DNA from: Heterocephalus glaber
Taxonomy: Eukaryota; Chordata; Mammalia; Rodentia; Bathyergidae
Direction of reading: 5' to 3'
Assembly (NCBI RefSeq): GCF_000247695.1
Contig: NW_004624747.1
Location: forward strand, 7,798,015-7,862,014
Length of the DNA: 64,000 nucleotides
Part shown: in pieces, positions 21,720 through 34,500 of the stretch
Layout: every line of letters starts with the position of its first letter
How positions within the stretch are numbered: the first letter of the stretch is position 1
Notes under the pieces: generated by a model
What the model was told of the DNA's origin: nothing
What the model saw: only the letters and a program-made list of their open reading frames with translations
Database searches by the model: none
Made by a program: the position numbers and the translations under genes

Positions 21720-22800
21720 CACCAAAACATTCACTAGGTTTCAAGACACAGTTTTTACTCAAAAGGGGAGAAAATCAGAATGGAATGCCCTTGGAGAGAG
21801 GAAGATGGCAGTAATCATGTAGCCTTCTCTTCAGACTACTACAGGCTTTGGCCTCTGCCTGGGGTGCACAGCCTCAAGACAGGGCACCAGGTTTAGGAGG
21901 GCAGAAGACTCTTTGCTGAAGGAAAAAGAATTTACTTACCTGGTGTGACCATTAACAGTAATATAAAGAAGCTTTATTCAGAAGCTCCTACTGCTCTGTC
22001 CTCAAAGAAAACTTGTTTTGTTCGGATGGATTAGTCTCTTAGATAAATATTAGGCATTTCCTTTCACAACAGTTTAGGGAGATGCAGATCCAACATTAAT
22101 CATTCTGTCTTCCCCCTCCATGTTGTACCATCTAAGGTACCCTCTGCTCTTGGAGAAGTGCAGGGGAGTGTGAGCAGCCAGGGAGAGAGAGGGGAGAGGT
22201 GGGTGTGTAACTGTGTAACTGTAACAGGAACCTACAGGCTGGGCCTGCAGGTGCCCAGTGTGTAACTAAAGCAAGACAAAGCCTGAGCCTGGCATCTCTG
22301 CCTGCATTTTATGTCTCCTTTATTACTTTCAAACTTTAGATCAGACCCTTCTCAGCTCTGCACTAGGCATGTTAATCACTTTAGGAGTGTCTGTATTATA
22401 AGGTTTATTAGCCCTAAATTTATCCCACTCCCTTTCAAGACTGAGGACACAAGAAAAGAGTAAAGTAATTTTTAGGATTTGTGGGGACATCCAATTGCTA
22501 GTCCTGTTCCAGGTAACTTGGAGCATTGCCTAGAAGTCTCTAGTCGTTGTCCTAATCCTGCAGTCACCCAGATTCAGAAAAAGCAGAGCCTTGCAGACAA
22601 CCCCATGTTGTCACCTGTTACTCCATGAGAGGAACTAATGCTGCCCTCTGAGCAAGAACAATCGTCTCCAAATCTATACTAATTAAAAAATAATAATAAT
22701 GAAGGGGGAAAAAGAGAACAGTCATCTCATGACAAGCCCTGAGAAAATGATAAAGCAGACCATGGCTTGACCAGGATTACCTATGCTACCAGCTATGTAA
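21720..22800. other. No gene recognised
   Basis: Mostly unique sequence; no repeat family assigned. Confidence 0.4.
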
Positions 22801-22814
22801 ACCCCCAACCCTTG

Positions 22815-23012
22815 CTTTTTTTATTTTCCCCTGACACTGAGGAATGAATCCAGGATCTTCACAGGAGCTACATCTCTAGCTCTTTTTCTTTTCTGAAATA
22901 TGGCCTTACTAAGTCACTAAATTGCCCAAATCGGGCTCAAACTTGGAATCTTCCTTCCTCACCTTCCCTCAGTGCTGGGATTACAGACCTGTGCTACCGC
23001 ATCCAACTTGTC
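22815..23012 (-). mobile_element. B1-dID composite SINE, old
   Basis: ID half (ggaatgaatccaggatcttc ... gctacatctctagctc) then B1 half (cagtgctgggattacagacc). Confidence 0.75.
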
Positions 23013-23450
23013 CCTTTTCTGTAAAATCCTGAAGTGTCTGCCAACTCCTCAAAAATAGATTTTGAACTGTTTTATCAGTGTTTCCCGCCATGGCCATCCT
23101 GATAAAAGCTCCTTTCCTGCCCCTCACCACTGCTCATCTCCTTGGTTGGTCTTATGAACAAATGGCACAATGTGATCTGTTGGGCTTTTGCCTCGTAACT
23201 CCAGGAACATAATACTAGAATTCCAGGGGCCCTGCTGCCAGGTGCTTATAGCCAGGCATGCTTATGTAAACTGGGGGGAATCTCACCAGCCAGCTTCCTT
23301 CATGGGCTGGAGAGCTTTGGAGGCTAGTGATAACTTTAAAGGTAAATTTTTGGTGCCTTTAAGGTGAATGCTGAACAGTGGCACTCAAAGTAGGAGGGCA
23401 TGGCTATGGAATTTCTTCCAGCAAGGGCACTCAAAAGAACTGTGAATTCT

Positions 23451-23528
23451 AGGCCAGGGTTTAGCTCAGTGGTTCTGCTGCCTGCCTCGCAAGTGGAAGG
23501 ACTTGAGTTTGATCCCTGGTACCAAAAA
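23451..23528 (+). mobile_element. Young tSINE
   Basis: Perfect 18-bp TSD aaaagaactgtgaattct (23433-23450 and 23529-23546). Confidence 0.95.
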
Positions 23529-23910
23529 AAAAGAACTGTGAATTCTGAATTTACTTCCCAAACTAGCAGCCCCCATTTTCCTCTGGTGCTTCAGAGAACA
23601 AGATTTGCAAGAAAACCAGAAAGCAGAGGTAGGTAAGCACCCAGAACCAGAGCAGGTAGTAACAAGACTCAGTCCTTGGATTTATTCTCCATGTCCACCT
23701 CCACTCCTTCCTTATGCCAGCTCCCTGCCTGCCCTCTTCCTTCTTGGCTCCTACTCCCAAAGAGACATGAATGAAAACAAAATGGCCAGAAAACAGGGTA
23801 GAAAGTGAATCAGGCAGGCAGTTCTTATTCTGTGTACACTGGACCATTTATGTGGGCTTTTGGAGTTCCTTAGAATAACCTTGGCTGAGGGGTGTGGCAC
23901 TGCACTCTGC

Positions 23911-23930
23911 ATGGATGGATGGATGGATTG
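23911..23930 (+). repeat. (GGAT)n, short
   Basis: Four units of atgg. Confidence 0.8.
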
Positions 23931-24238
23931 ATCAGCAGACCAAGAAATCACAGGCTGTGCGTGTCAGATCTATTTAACTCATATGAACTGTGAACCAGCG
24001 GGAGGCTGAGACCTGCTTCTGGGTGAAGCTCAAGATCCAAAATCAGGGAAGACACTGAGAAACAGAGCTCAGGTTCTTTACCCTGGATCATGTGCAAAAA
24101 ATCATTACCCATTACGCACCCATGTTCTGCAGTTTTTCTCCCTGTGGCATGGAGATGGAGAGGTTGGGGGGGCAGCCTATTGCTGCTCTAGTCTCCAGAT
24201 GATTAATACTTTGGAAGAAGCAGCTGCCTGCTTCCTTT

Positions 24239-24335
24239 GTTGTTTGTTTTTGTTTTTTTTTTGTACCAGGGATTGAATTCAGGACCTTGCACTTGCAAGG
24301 CAGGTATGGTGCCACTGAGCTAAATCCCGATCCTG
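24239..24335 (-). mobile_element. Young tSINE
   Basis: gtaccagggattgaattcag ... gccactgagctaaatcccga. A 25-base scrap of another copy (aaggaccttgtgcttgccag) lies near 24462. Confidence 0.88.
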
Positions 24336-24339
24336 TTTT

Positions 24340-25000
24340 TCCCTTCTTGTCATGTGACAGATACTCCTTTTTAACTCTATTCCCTATCTGTCCATGGGCA
24401 AGGTCTCCAGGGGAACAGAACTAAGAATGTCTTCAGAAAGAGCTCAGGCCATCCCAATCAAGGACCTTGTGCTTGCCAGGCAGTTGCGGTCTTTATACAT
24501 TATGTACTAATGGCGCAAACAATCTTTTGCTTAACATCATGTAGATAATATGGGGATGAAGGATTCAAGTTGCTGAGTTTAGAGCTCCCTGACTTTCTTC
24601 CTGCACAGGTCTATCCTTAGGTCCTAGCCAGACACTTATGTTGGATGCCCTCTAAATCCTGGTCTTCTCTATCTCCCCAAGTCCCAAACCACTGTTGTCT
24701 CTCTCATTAAGCTCCACAGGAGTATCTTGTTCAGCACAGGGACTGAAATTATGCTGTCTACACAAGCAGTGAAGACAAGTAATGAATATTTGTTAAACAA
24801 CCGGTTGAATCCCAGCAGCTAAGTCTTCAGTGGGAACATCCACCTATCAGTTCAGAGGAACTGGTGTAATGAAGAGGAAGAGGGGTGTCTTTGGCCTCCA
24901 CTCCCACCCCAGGTACAGGGGTACAGACTGCACACCTCTGGGTCCCAACCCTCCTTGCCCAGATGAAAAACTGGACTCAGGGGAGCAAGCAGAGTAAGGT
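24340..25000. other. PATZ1 3' flank
   Basis: No gene recognised; a weak MIR-like end (aatatttgttaaacaa) lies near 24785. Confidence 0.4.
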
Positions 25001-26080
25001 ACTAACATTTTTAATACAGTCTGATCAGTCAGTTCACATCACAAGGTCAACCTGGGTTTGCTCACATGGGCCACAACCAAGATACACAATTTCCCTACCT
25101 GCTGGTTCTCTCAACTTTCTGGCTCCCAAGAGCACTGAAACTCCCTACCTTCCTGACCAGACTGGTATTTTTTAAAATTTTGCATAAAACTATTTCTTCC
25201 ATATACTTCAAACAATCAACTAGCCAAGTTAATTATGGTACACCTAAACAAAGTTTAATACTAACCCTAATGTGTGACTGCGGTTTACAAAGAGCTCTGT
25301 ATCACCTGGATAGCTTTCAGTAGCAATTCACTACAACTGGTCCTAAAAAATAATAACAATAATAATAATAATTAGAGAATTAAAACCCAACAGCAAGTTG
25401 AATGGTTAAAATCATGAAAAAACTGGAATTTGGGGTGGAGGGATCCTCAATAGCTGAACTGGTCCTAGAAGCAAAATGTCAGCTTCCACCAGGGCTCAGG
25501 AAGTTCTGGGACTTTCCAGGCCAGGCGGGGGGCTAAGCTCAGAGGGACTCTTGAGGAACCTCACCCCATGGTCCATGGATTGCTGTAGGCTTCCGATTTC
25601 CTTAAAAACTGTTGGCCATTGAGGTTGTGTGAGTGGGTAGAGACTCTACCTTGATTTCTTTTGAGGGATACAGGATGGGGGAATGAGGAATTAGAGAAGT
25701 GGGAGGGGACCAAAATCAATGAGGTCCAAGAATACCACAGGGTTTGGGAGAGAAGTCACTAAGAATTGAGCACCAGGATTTCCGGCTCCTATCCATTAGA
25801 GAAACCAGAACTGGTGTTGCCTTCGAGGCGTATGTAGTGTTTTCTGCCCTTGTCCCATACTGGATCTTGCAGGTATTTCTGCAGAGTATCAGATGAGATC
25901 TATTTCTAAAAACCATTGGAGGAATGGGTAGTGGATAGGGTGTAGGGTTCGGGTTGGGGAGAGTTTAAAATGAATAAAAATCTCTCAGCTACAGAACCCA
26001 AAGACATCACATCTCTCCGCATTCACAGCATTTCTTGGCAGTCCCCAGATGGCTGTTTCTGTGGGGATGCAGCATTTACC
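25000..26080 (-). other. PATZ1: PATZ1 3' UTR (probable)
   Basis: About 1.07 kb of SINE-free sequence follows the stop codon. On the minus strand an ATTAAA variant poly(A) signal lies at 25015-25010 in an AT-rich stretch, which I take as the likely long-isoform 3' end. An AAT/ATT-rich tract at about 25346-25373 lies inside the UTR. The end point is inferred from this signal and from the typical mRNA size, not observed. A further AATAAA (minus) at 23687-23682 could serve a longer form. Confidence 0.5.
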
Positions 26081-26499
26081 TCATTTCCCCTCAGGCCCCA
26101 TGGGCTGCTGGTCCACCTCAGGATCTACTAAAGATGATGCAAACGCCGACTGAACAATCTGAAACCCAAATGACTCAAGGAGTGACATGTTCTGCTGAGG
26201 GGAGAAAGGTGAGCCAAGAGCAGGGCCCAGGTCTCCTAGGGAACCTCCAAGGGACCGGACATGCACCTTCTGGATGTGTTTGTTCAAGTAGGACTTAGAG
26301 CGGAAAAAGCTTCCACATTCAGGGCATGGGTACTTCTTCTCCCCATCAGACTCCATTTTGTTTTTAGGGACTGCCATGTCACAGGAGAAAGAGCCATTGG
26401 TGCTCTGCTTCTCTGGTGTCTTCAGGTCACTGGCATCTGAGAGGTCACCATAGGAGTCGGAGCTCTCAATCGGATCCTGATGTGAGCATTTCTGGCCTT
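26081..26499 (-). CDS. PATZ1: PATZ1 coding exon 5: last finger and C-terminus
   Basis: Acceptor tttttcatag|AAG. Codes for residues 549 (last two bases) to 687, then TGA at 26083-26081. An acidic Ser/Asp-rich linker (about 556-602) leads to the separate final C2H2 finger (C607, C610, H623, H628) and a conserved C-terminal tail ending QQPMGPEGK. The frame is fixed by the exon 4 boundary. Confidence 0.96.
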
Positions 26500-28531
26500 C
26501 TATGAAAAAACAAAACACAGGAAAGAGATGAGGCTAAGGCTTTGGAGATGCCCCCTCTTGGAGGGGTCATGAGAGGCCAATTCACAGGCCTATGGAGGGC
26601 AGCAGTGGTAAGCCATTACCCTGGCAGAACCCACAGAGGTTCAGCTGATCAGTCCAGGAGCCTGGAGTGCCTATGGGGGTGAGACAGCAAGATCCTGGGG
26701 CCACCAGCCTCCTTGCTGTGAACTCTTCATGCATGTGCACATGTATAACTCACCATATCTCAGCCTGCTTCAAGGAAGGGATATAGAGAGGGGACCTCTA
26801 CTGCTTCCGCCCAGAATAACTCGAAGACCCCCCCAACTCTCTTGGGTGCTTCTAAGGGTACAACAATTCTTGTGAGGATGCTGAGCAGGTATACCAGTGG
26901 CCTTGTCTCGTGCACCAGACTAACTGTAATCCTTGCAAGATAGGCAGAACCAGAACTGTGAGGTCCTCCACCCAGCTAGACCCCATCCATGGCTCAGACA
27001 AAAAAACCAGCCCAAACACAAAGCCTTTATCACCTTTCTTTTGCCAAAACTCTTCCAGGACCATGCAGCCAAAGCATACAGATTAAAACCACTCTAAACA
27101 ACTCAGTCAGCTGGGTGTCCCCACCCAGGGCCCAGGAAAAGCTAGGCCAAAAGATAATCCTCACTGCTTCGCCTTGCCTGGCCCACACTAGAGTCCTCTA
27201 CCAACTAGCAGTTTCCCACCTGAGTCCAGAGCCATGCTGGGATTGGAGGTCTGTGATGGGAGCATGGAGCATGCCATCTTTGCCATCTGCCAAGCCCTGG
27301 CCTCATCCTGAGGCAGCAACAACAACATGACACACCACAAAACAACCTGAATCAACAAGCAAAGGTGGGCCTGGGGAACTCTCCAAGAGCCAACTTGAGT
27401 CAAGTAGCTATTTATTGCCATGCATCTCACAAATGCAGCCAGAGACTCTCTAGAAAGGGCCACACACAGCAACCAACCACCTCTATTGTGAGAGAAACCA
27501 GCCTTTGGCTCCCAGCAACCCACAGGTCAACGGAGGGGAAAGCATTCGGCTGCAGCTCCACACCATCCTACAGGGCAGCAGGCAATGGACAGCCCAGAGT
27601 GACTAATCATGCAAGGTTCCTCTTCCTGCCCTGGGCCTGGGGCATCCCTGCAAGGCTCAGACGGTGGGGGCTGGCCAGGATGGAGGCAGGAGGACTGGAA
27701 AGAGGAGGCAGGGGCTGGATTTCGGCCCTACCCTAAAGCCTCACTCACTGCCCTGGAGTGAGGTACCCACAGTGACATCTCTCCTGGAGGCCACCGCCAC
27801 TCAGGCCTCCCCACGCCCCGGCCCAGCGCCCCCACAACACAGTCTGCGCAGAAAAGCAAAGTGCAGAGCAAGGGGTCGCTTGCCTTTGTTGCCATAGGTC
27901 CTGGCGCAGTGGAACGCTGCTCCCCCATTCGGAATGGGCTCCTGGTGCCTGGAGACCTGGGGAAGGGGAACACCGTGGTGGGTTTTAACATGGACCTTTA
28001 AGTAGGAGGCAGAGGAGAAACCTAAACAAGACAAAAGGAGATGAGATCCCACAGCCAGCAAGAGATACCTCTCTGCTTCCCCATGTCTCCTCTGGCCGCT
28101 CTGGCTACTATTCCCAAGTCAGCTGCACCTAAAAAAGGACCCTCCTTGGTTCAAAAACAGCACAACCACATGAGCCACATGGGTTGGGATGAAGGTTGGC
28201 AATGTCCACAAATCTGCTTCTCTGTAGAGCCCACTCTGCAAGGCTGTATTGAAGGGCCCAGGCTGGATGTCTGGTAGGATGCCCTGAAGTTCTGCTCTGG
28301 CTAGGGCCAGAGGCCAACTGCCTCTGGGCTTGCTCAGTACCATAATAACAAGTGGTTTGGAGCCAGATGTGGTGATGCACACCTCTATTTTTAGCAGTCT
28401 AGGAGGCTGAGGGAAGATTATAAATTTCAGTCCCACATGGACAACTCAGTGATTAGTGAGACCCCGTCTCAAAATAAAAATGAAATAAAGGGCTGGGGAT
28501 GTCACTCAGTATGAAGGCCCCAGTACTGGAA

Positions 28532-28579
<48 letters not shown>

Positions 28580-31500
28580 TTGAATGGATGTTCCACAGTC
28601 CCAGGTCAGCTGTAGGACCATGGCTAGAAATGTGGTCACACCAGTCTGTGGGGCTACAGGGAAGCCACAGGCCTCCAGCCAGTAGAATGACTACTTTATA
28701 GTTGTTGAAGGGAAACTGGACAATAATCTAGATGAAGGTTAAATGCAATTCCCACAGAATGCCTGCAGGGGTTCCTCTTCTGGTAGTTAGGACATTTTCT
28801 GTTTGGCTAACTTTCCTGCCTTCAGAGTAACTGAATTTAGTGACTGCTTAGACCTTTGGAAGAACAACAATAGAAAGTTATCTTAAAGGGGTATAATCAC
28901 CCACAGTAGCCTTTGTCATCTAGTTTGGAACACCCACCAGGTTCACTTACAGAAAAAAAACCAAGATGATCTGCTTGCTTTTACTGTGAGAAAAGGGCAA
29001 TCCGGCCACCTTGGAACTGTTTCAGCTTACTCCTAGATGCTTCGGTCAGTTTGAGCCCCAAGATATCTTAGGCTGGGAAGAGCCAATCTTGGGCCAACTT
29101 CCACAGCAGCAGTCAGTCCAAGGAAACAGAATCAGGTAGGCCAGGAAGAGGATTTCAACTTGAGTTTCATAGGAGGAGATATGCCATCAAACTCCATTAC
29201 GATCAAGGATCAGAAAGAGCCTTTAGCAGGAACCACAGCTTTTAGTTTAAGGCCCCTTTGGGGTGCCAGTGTCCTGATGGTGTCCCTTTAATCCACTCTA
29301 GATCTGGTTAACAAATTCTCAGTACTTTTATTCCCTTTTCCATTTTTTTTTGGTACCAGGGATCGAACTTGGGACCTTGAGCTTGCAAGGGAGGCGGCGG
29401 AACCACTGAGCTAAATCCCTGGCCCTCTTTTATTTCCTTTTAAAATTATACAGTCACAGGATTATTACAGTGCTGTAATCCCAGCACTTGGGAGGCTAAG
29501 GTAGGAGGATCGTTGCATGTTAGAGGCCAACCTGAACTATATAGCAAGACCCTGTCTCGAAAAACAACAAAACAAAATAAAAAACCAACAAAAACTATAC
29601 AGATGGAAGATCCTCTGCTAAAGGTTAGAGGCTAGGGTATACTGTGTAATATTGGCACAAAACTTATTTTTTAAAATGTCTGAATTGGCATAGCATTTTG
29701 AAGGCTGCTGGAATTGTAATAAAGGTTCATCTTTAGCAAATGCTGATGGCGTACCAAGGCCCAGCACATTACGTGCATTATTCTGAAGAATTCCTCAACA
29801 TCTTATGTTCTGGGAATTGTTATTATATCAATTTTAAAGAGAAAGATGCAAGAGGCTTGAAGTGAAGTAACTTTCAGTCACTACTTAGTAGTACTGCTAA
29901 TAAATGGCAGAGCCTGGACTCATTGCAATCCCAGGACTCTACGGCCCCTCGAACTTGGCCTTTAACCAGTGGCAAGACCCTTAAATGGCCCTATGTCTTG
30001 GTCACGAGGCCTAGAAACTTCTTTTGGACTTTTGCAGTAAGTTTCATTATTGCTAATGCTTTGCCATGTCAGTGGGTTATAATGGAAGCTGCTAGTAGAT
30101 AAGAGGGCTGGCCTGAGGGAAGCTTATTTAACAAATACTCCCTAGAGCAGCATCCGGTGGTTCCAGATGGAAGAGTGGGATCAGAAGAATTCTTCCTTTA
30201 CCAACACCGCTACTTCAAAGAGCCACCTGGACAAGGTGCTGATGTCCTGCCCTGTCTGGTAGAGCTAGTTGCCTTGCACCGCAATTTAAGTGGTTAGCCT
30301 GGAGCCAGTTACTGGGAGACAGGATGACTGGACTCACGTAAACATTCCTAAGAGGGAGGCTATAGTCAGGAATGGGTAGACAAGTCTGATGGGAAAGAGG
30401 TTCTCAGCCCTGCCTCTTAGGTTGGCCCTGTGGGGACCTCCAAAACCAAATGGAACTGGAAGACACTGGTCCCTAGCAACCAGCACAAGATATCAAAACT
30501 TTCTGAATTAATGATGCCACTTTAGAATGGAATTTTTTCTTTGGTTTTTAATTTCTTTCAGGGCTTCTGAAGTAGTATGAAGCCCTCCCAATAGGATGCT
30601 AGGGCAGGTCCACTGCAATCAAAGTGGATGGGGAGGGAGGGGGAGAGCACCCAGGAATTACTGCATTACTCCTTATAGGGAGAGCTGTACCAGAGGAATA
30701 CAGCAGAGCAGATGCTCAATAAAAACTTCCTGTGTTTTCCTGAAAAACAGTCTGAGAAATGCGTGGCTGGGTCCTCTTGGCTTTACCCCAGCTGTAGATT
30801 GTACTATCTATAGCAAAACCTTTTGGCAGGGTGGCAAGAATGGATCCACAGCTGCCACTTAAAGCCTAGAATTTAAACACAGAGCAACTCGGCAGCCAAA
30901 TGTTGGGATGAAACAGAAGCTCAGTTTCTGAACAGAACACATCTTTGAAGCCAGACATATTTAGCCAGAATTCTAAACTCACCCACCCTATTCACCACTG
31001 ATTAACCAACAGCCAAAGAATCAGCTTGATCCAGGCACCCATGTGGAGACTCTGAGCATACATGTGACTAACACAACAACCAAAAAGCCACTCTCCTTCT
31101 CACTCCAGAGATGAAGAGTTTATTAGCAAAAGCCCACTGCTTCTCAGTGGCATTTTCTTGCCTGGTGTTCCTACAATTCACATACCAGATGCAAATTCTC
31201 CTTTGGCAGTTTCCACGTCTCTGCAGGAATGAGAGACTGCTTTTTCCATGCCCATATTCTGGAGGGGCCATATCCAACTGAGTAGTGAGATTGTGTCAGT
31301 CCAGGGATACGCAAGTTGTCTCTAGGCATCCACATGTGAGCTCACCTTTTAACCAATGATGTCTAAGTACAAATGTCTCTGTCAAAGGCAGATTCCTGAC
31401 AAACTATCTCTCTTCCCGGTACATATACATATGTAGAAATACTATGCTACAGAAAATTTTTAAAGAGAAGAAAATCACCAGGCCAGGTTCTTCTCTCCTT

Positions 31501-34500
31501 TTCACTGTTCAACTCAACTGACTTCTTCAACCTCAGAATGTGGGAACAAGCTTTTCTAGCTGTCACAGTCCCTCTATAGGAAATGATCTTCCTCTACAAA
31601 TGGTATACAATACATGTCTTGATATGTAGGACAAAGGGTCATCTGTCTTTTTTTTTTTGGTACCAGGGATTGAACTCAGGACCTTGTGCTTGCAAGGCAG
31701 GTGTGGTGCAACTGAGCCAAATCCCTGGCCCTGGGTCATCTGTCTTTTAAACTTGTGTATGACCCACTTGTGGAACTCCCTAGGCTTGTAGGCTGCTTTC
31801 CTCTTGCCTATTCTTCATAGAGAAAAGTCATTTTTGTGGCAAAGACTATGTAAGGCAGGTCTTTAGTTAAAGTGACTGAAGAACAATTATTGGATTGAAG
31901 GAGCCCAGAAGGCACATGGAAGTTCACCTGATTTAATCTTAACTGGTCTGACCAGCAGGCTAACTTTAGCCTTTTGCTCAAACCCTTGCAGATATAAGTG
32001 AATTCATATTTATTTATTTGTTTGTTTATTTTCCAGTGCTGGGGATCAAATCCAGGGCCTCACACATGCTAGGCAAGCATTCTACCACTGAGCTACCCAC
32101 CCAGCCACAATAACATTCAGTTTGTTCAGGTGCGGTGGTGCATGCCTGTAACCCTAGCTACTTGGGAGGCCAAAGCAGGATGATCACAAATTCAAGGCCA
32201 GCCTGAGCAATTAGGAAGACCTTGTCTCAAAAAGGAGTGGGAAGAATCTTTTGGGGATAAAGCTCAGTACTCCATGGGTTTAGTCTCTGGTACTCCATTA
32301 AAAAAAAAAAAAAATCAGTTATTTGAGCAAATGTTATTTAGGACAAATGATGACACAGAGCCTCTGAATACTGATTCCAATGTCCCAACACAGGGTCTCG
32401 ATATGTAGTTCAGGCTGACCTTGAACTCACAGCAATCCTCCTGCCTCAGCCTCCTGAGTGCTGGTATTACAGGCATGCACCACCATGCCCGGCTGGTCTT
32501 TTACATTTCTGCCCCAAGAAATGAGACCAGGGGTAGCAACTCCTCCTCTTCTGATAAATCACTACAACTGTTTTCCAAGTACCCAGTGTAGGTTGGACCA
32601 CAGCTTTGTCTTCTTGAAGGAATGACCTCCTGCTTTGATTGTGGAACCCAAAGATGTTTAGCCTGTGATCCAGATCTGATGTTGGTTTTACCCTTCTGGA
32701 TTCTCCACCCCCATCACACAGTTTATGGCTGTTGCCCAAGTCCTCTTTTTTTTTTTTTTTCCAAGTCCTCTTTATCAGTTCTCAGGGGAAAAAAAAATCC
32801 TGATATACAACAGTTATTGACTTTGCCACATCAGCTCTCTCCTAAATGGGTCAACTTTCCCAGTTGTTCTCTGCTGCTAATCAGCTCTTCTTTTCTCCTG
32901 AGCTGGGTTCCCAGAGCCCTAGGTCCCCTGTCCAGTTCTTGCCCTATTCTGCCATCTGGGGTAGGCTTTCTAGGTTTTGTCATTAGTGTCCTTCTCTACT
33001 GTTATTGGTTCTCAGCCTCTGGTCTTTGGCCCCAGTTCTGAGACTTGGAACTTGAACACTAAAAACTTGACAAAAGACCTGCTATTGACACATTACAGAG
33101 GGTTTAGAGTTATTTGTCAGGAAGCCAGGTCAGGATGAAGGAAGAAAACAAACCAGTTTTTTCTACGGCTGGGACAGCCCCAGTACAGGCCATCCTGATA
33201 ACTCTTTATGCACGTACAACCCCACTGCTTATTGCCCGGAGGAAGTTCCCACCAGAAATGGGATGTGACATGTCAGGAAACAGGACACATAGCTTAAGCA
33301 GCTAAAATTACCATTGCTCGTTTCACAGCAGGTTTCCGGGTGGAACAAGCATCAACATTCAGTGGCCTTCATGAAAACCCCCAAGGTGTGCAGTCCCGAG
33401 GAGGCACCCAATTCTAGGATGCCAGGAACACCCAGGTATTCGTGATCTCCCTCCACCAAGAACCTCAGGGCACATGGAAACAGCACAGGCACCCAGTGAG
33501 TCCAGCCAAGGCCTGTAGGGACACTGTGACTTGTCTAAAACAGTCTCAGCAAACAGCATCTTTTCTACCATCAGTACAAAATGTAAGGGTTGGGCTTTGT
33601 GGGTTCAGAGAACTCCGACCTACCTTGTCTCCTGGGATCCTCACAACAACCCTCTGACATGAGAAAAGAGGGTGTTCTTAACCCCATTTGAGAGAAAAAA
33701 CTGAGGCTTAGAAAGGGGAAGGGAGAGCTCAAGGCCACACAGTGAAGGGCTAAGACTGAAACCAGGGTCCTTTGACTCCTGGTTCAGTGTTCAGTCCACT
33801 GAACCACACCTCAGACTCTCAGCAATGTTGGGACAAGAGCACCTCAGGAGATAAGGACATCCCAGCAACACCCCCGCCTGGCCAAAGCAAGCGCACCATG
33901 CAGAAGCATTGTCACATTCACATTGACAGCTACCCCAACCTCCTTCAGCACAGATACGGAGCAATCCTTCCCCACTGACACTGCTTGCAAAACACAAACT
34001 TCCACCAATTCCAACGGCCAACTAGACCCAGCAGATCCTCAGGGACAAGACTGCCTTCATCTATCACAACACTGCCACCACCACTAGATGCAACCTAGGC
34101 CAACCTCTTCATCAAGCACACTGTCCTGCTCAGAGCATCTTCCACCTCCTCTCTTGTCAAGGTCACAATCTAATTGAATTTGGGATCTCTTCTGACCATT
34201 TGTGCTAGGAAGTTTCTGCCTCTCCACACTCGACCTCCTTCCCTGGCAGCTGAACTGCATGTGCCAGTGAACCAGCCAGCAAAAGCTTTGAAGTAGGACC
34301 CCTTTTTATGGCACTTCGGAACCTAATGACTCCCCCAGCAACCATAATAGTTCAGCACTGTTTGCAAAACACATCCATCCTGCCATTGAAGTAGCAGCTA
34401 TGTTTGGGCCCATGCCTGGGAATCACCTCTGTTGGTCTCCTGGGACCTCCCATTCCAAGCACTCCAAGCTTCTTGGGAAGGAAGGGATGGCAAACAGCTA

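Noticed and set aside
26035..26298. Plus-strand ORF over PATZ1 exon 5
   Set aside because: Shadow of the real minus-strand coding exon.
31068..31277. 69-residue minus-strand ORF in PATZ1 intron 3
   Set aside because: No motif, no splice sites in phase with PATZ1, and no known match.
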